The notes under the pieces: generated by a model
What the model was told of the DNA's origin: nothing
What the model saw: the letters and a program-made list of their open reading frames with translations, nothing else
Databases searched by the model: none
Program-made: the position numbers and the translations under genes
Part shown: piece after piece, positions 20,274-20,458 of the stretch
Position numbering within the stretch: the stretch's first letter is position 1
Layout: each line of letters starts with the position of its first letter
Assembly: GCA_002298695.1 (NCBI GenBank)
Contig: DBLB01000058.1
Coordinates: 11,469-31,926, forward strand
DNA from: Clostridiales bacterium UBA735
GTDB lineage: Bacteria; Bacillota; Clostridia; Oscillospirales; Oscillospiraceae
DNA: 20,458 nt
Direction: 5' to 3'

Positions 20274-20458
20274 TACCGGGCTACGAAGCCGACCTTTTTA
20301 TAGACCTTGCGCAGCGTCTTCTCTGCGAGCCAGCCCGCTTTCTGTGCGCCCTCTTTGTAGATGCTCTCAAGATATGCCTTGTCGCCGAGGAGCTTCTTCG
20401 CTTCTTCCTGGATCGGCCGCACCAGCTCGACCACCGCCTCGCCGACGGCGGGCTTGAA
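20273..20458 (-). CDS. trpS: Tryptophanyl-tRNA synthetase, C-terminal end (gene runs past the window)
   Basis: The last 61 codons of a class I tRNA synthetase are readable on the - strand, ending in a TAA stop. The sequence begins FKPAVGEAVVELVRPIQEEA, continues with LLGDKAYLESIYKEGAQKA and closes with AEKTLRKVYKKVGFVAR. This Ala-rich helical end, with A-x-K-T-L-x-K-V-Y-x-x-V-G-F, is typical of bacterial TrpRS, whose last helices contact the tRNA anticodon arm. The catalytic HIGH and KMSKS motifs lie outside the window. The gene is immediately upstream of the transferase gene, 13 bases apart, so a shared transcript is likely. Confidence 0.88.
   Translation of the reverse strand, partial: FKPAVGEAVVELVRPIQEEAKKLLGDKAYLESIYKEGAQKAGWLAEKTLRKVYKKVGFVAR

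Overview
The window looks like chromosomal DNA from a strictly anaerobic, GC-rich Gram-positive gut-type bacterium (Firmicutes, most likely Clostridia/Oscillospirales). The pointers are an oxygen-sensitive glycyl radical enzyme with its radical-SAM activase, strong AGGAGG ribosome sites throughout, type III pantothenate kinase, a TagO/WecA-type cell-wall sugar transferase and small acidic-hydrophobic proteins of clostridial style. The genus cannot be fixed from sequence alone. No tRNA, rRNA, CRISPR array, transposase or integrase was seen.

Region 1 (1-12245, all + strand) reads as one catabolic operon or two tightly linked ones. It begins with the end of a branched-chain-amino-acid-type ABC importer (livM partial, livG, livF). 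After a 92-base gap holding a GC-rich hairpin come nine closely spaced genes: a glycyl radical enzyme of the Cys-x-Glu class, its activating enzyme, a D-2-hydroxyacid dehydrogenase, a YhcH/YjgK/YiaL cupin-like protein, a uroporphyrinogen-decarboxylase-fold protein, an Old-Yellow-Enzyme/FAD/4Fe-4S ene-reductase, an iron-type alcohol dehydrogenase and an aberrant short-chain dehydrogenase. (Counting the activase, that is eight enzymes or enzyme-like proteins after the transporter.) A reasonable reading is import of a small organic compound, radical dehydration, decarboxylation or C-X cleavage by the glycyl radical enzyme, then reduction of the unsaturated or carbonyl products as electron sinks. 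The substrate cannot be named; this gene combination is the best candidate here for an undescribed pathway.

Region 2 (12246-12442) is a convergent intergenic stretch packed with three hairpins, one of them a perfect 15-bp palindrome.

Region 3 (12443-20458) has higher GC and housekeeping character, mostly on the - strand: an alpha/beta hydrolase; a tiny + strand membrane protein; a three-gene - strand unit (phosphodiesterase-like yfcE, coaX, and a decarboxylase-fold protein that lacks the PLP lysine); a + strand triad of small proteins (77, 116 and 98 aa) with a sporulation-sigma-like promoter; an anchored extracytoplasmic protein; and a - strand cell-envelope unit running from trpS (partial) through a wecA/tagO-type transferase with a long disordered tail to wecB/mnaA (UDP-GlcNAc 2-epimerase). 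The change in composition and gene character near 12.3 kb suggests the catabolic operon is an accessory insertion beside core genes.
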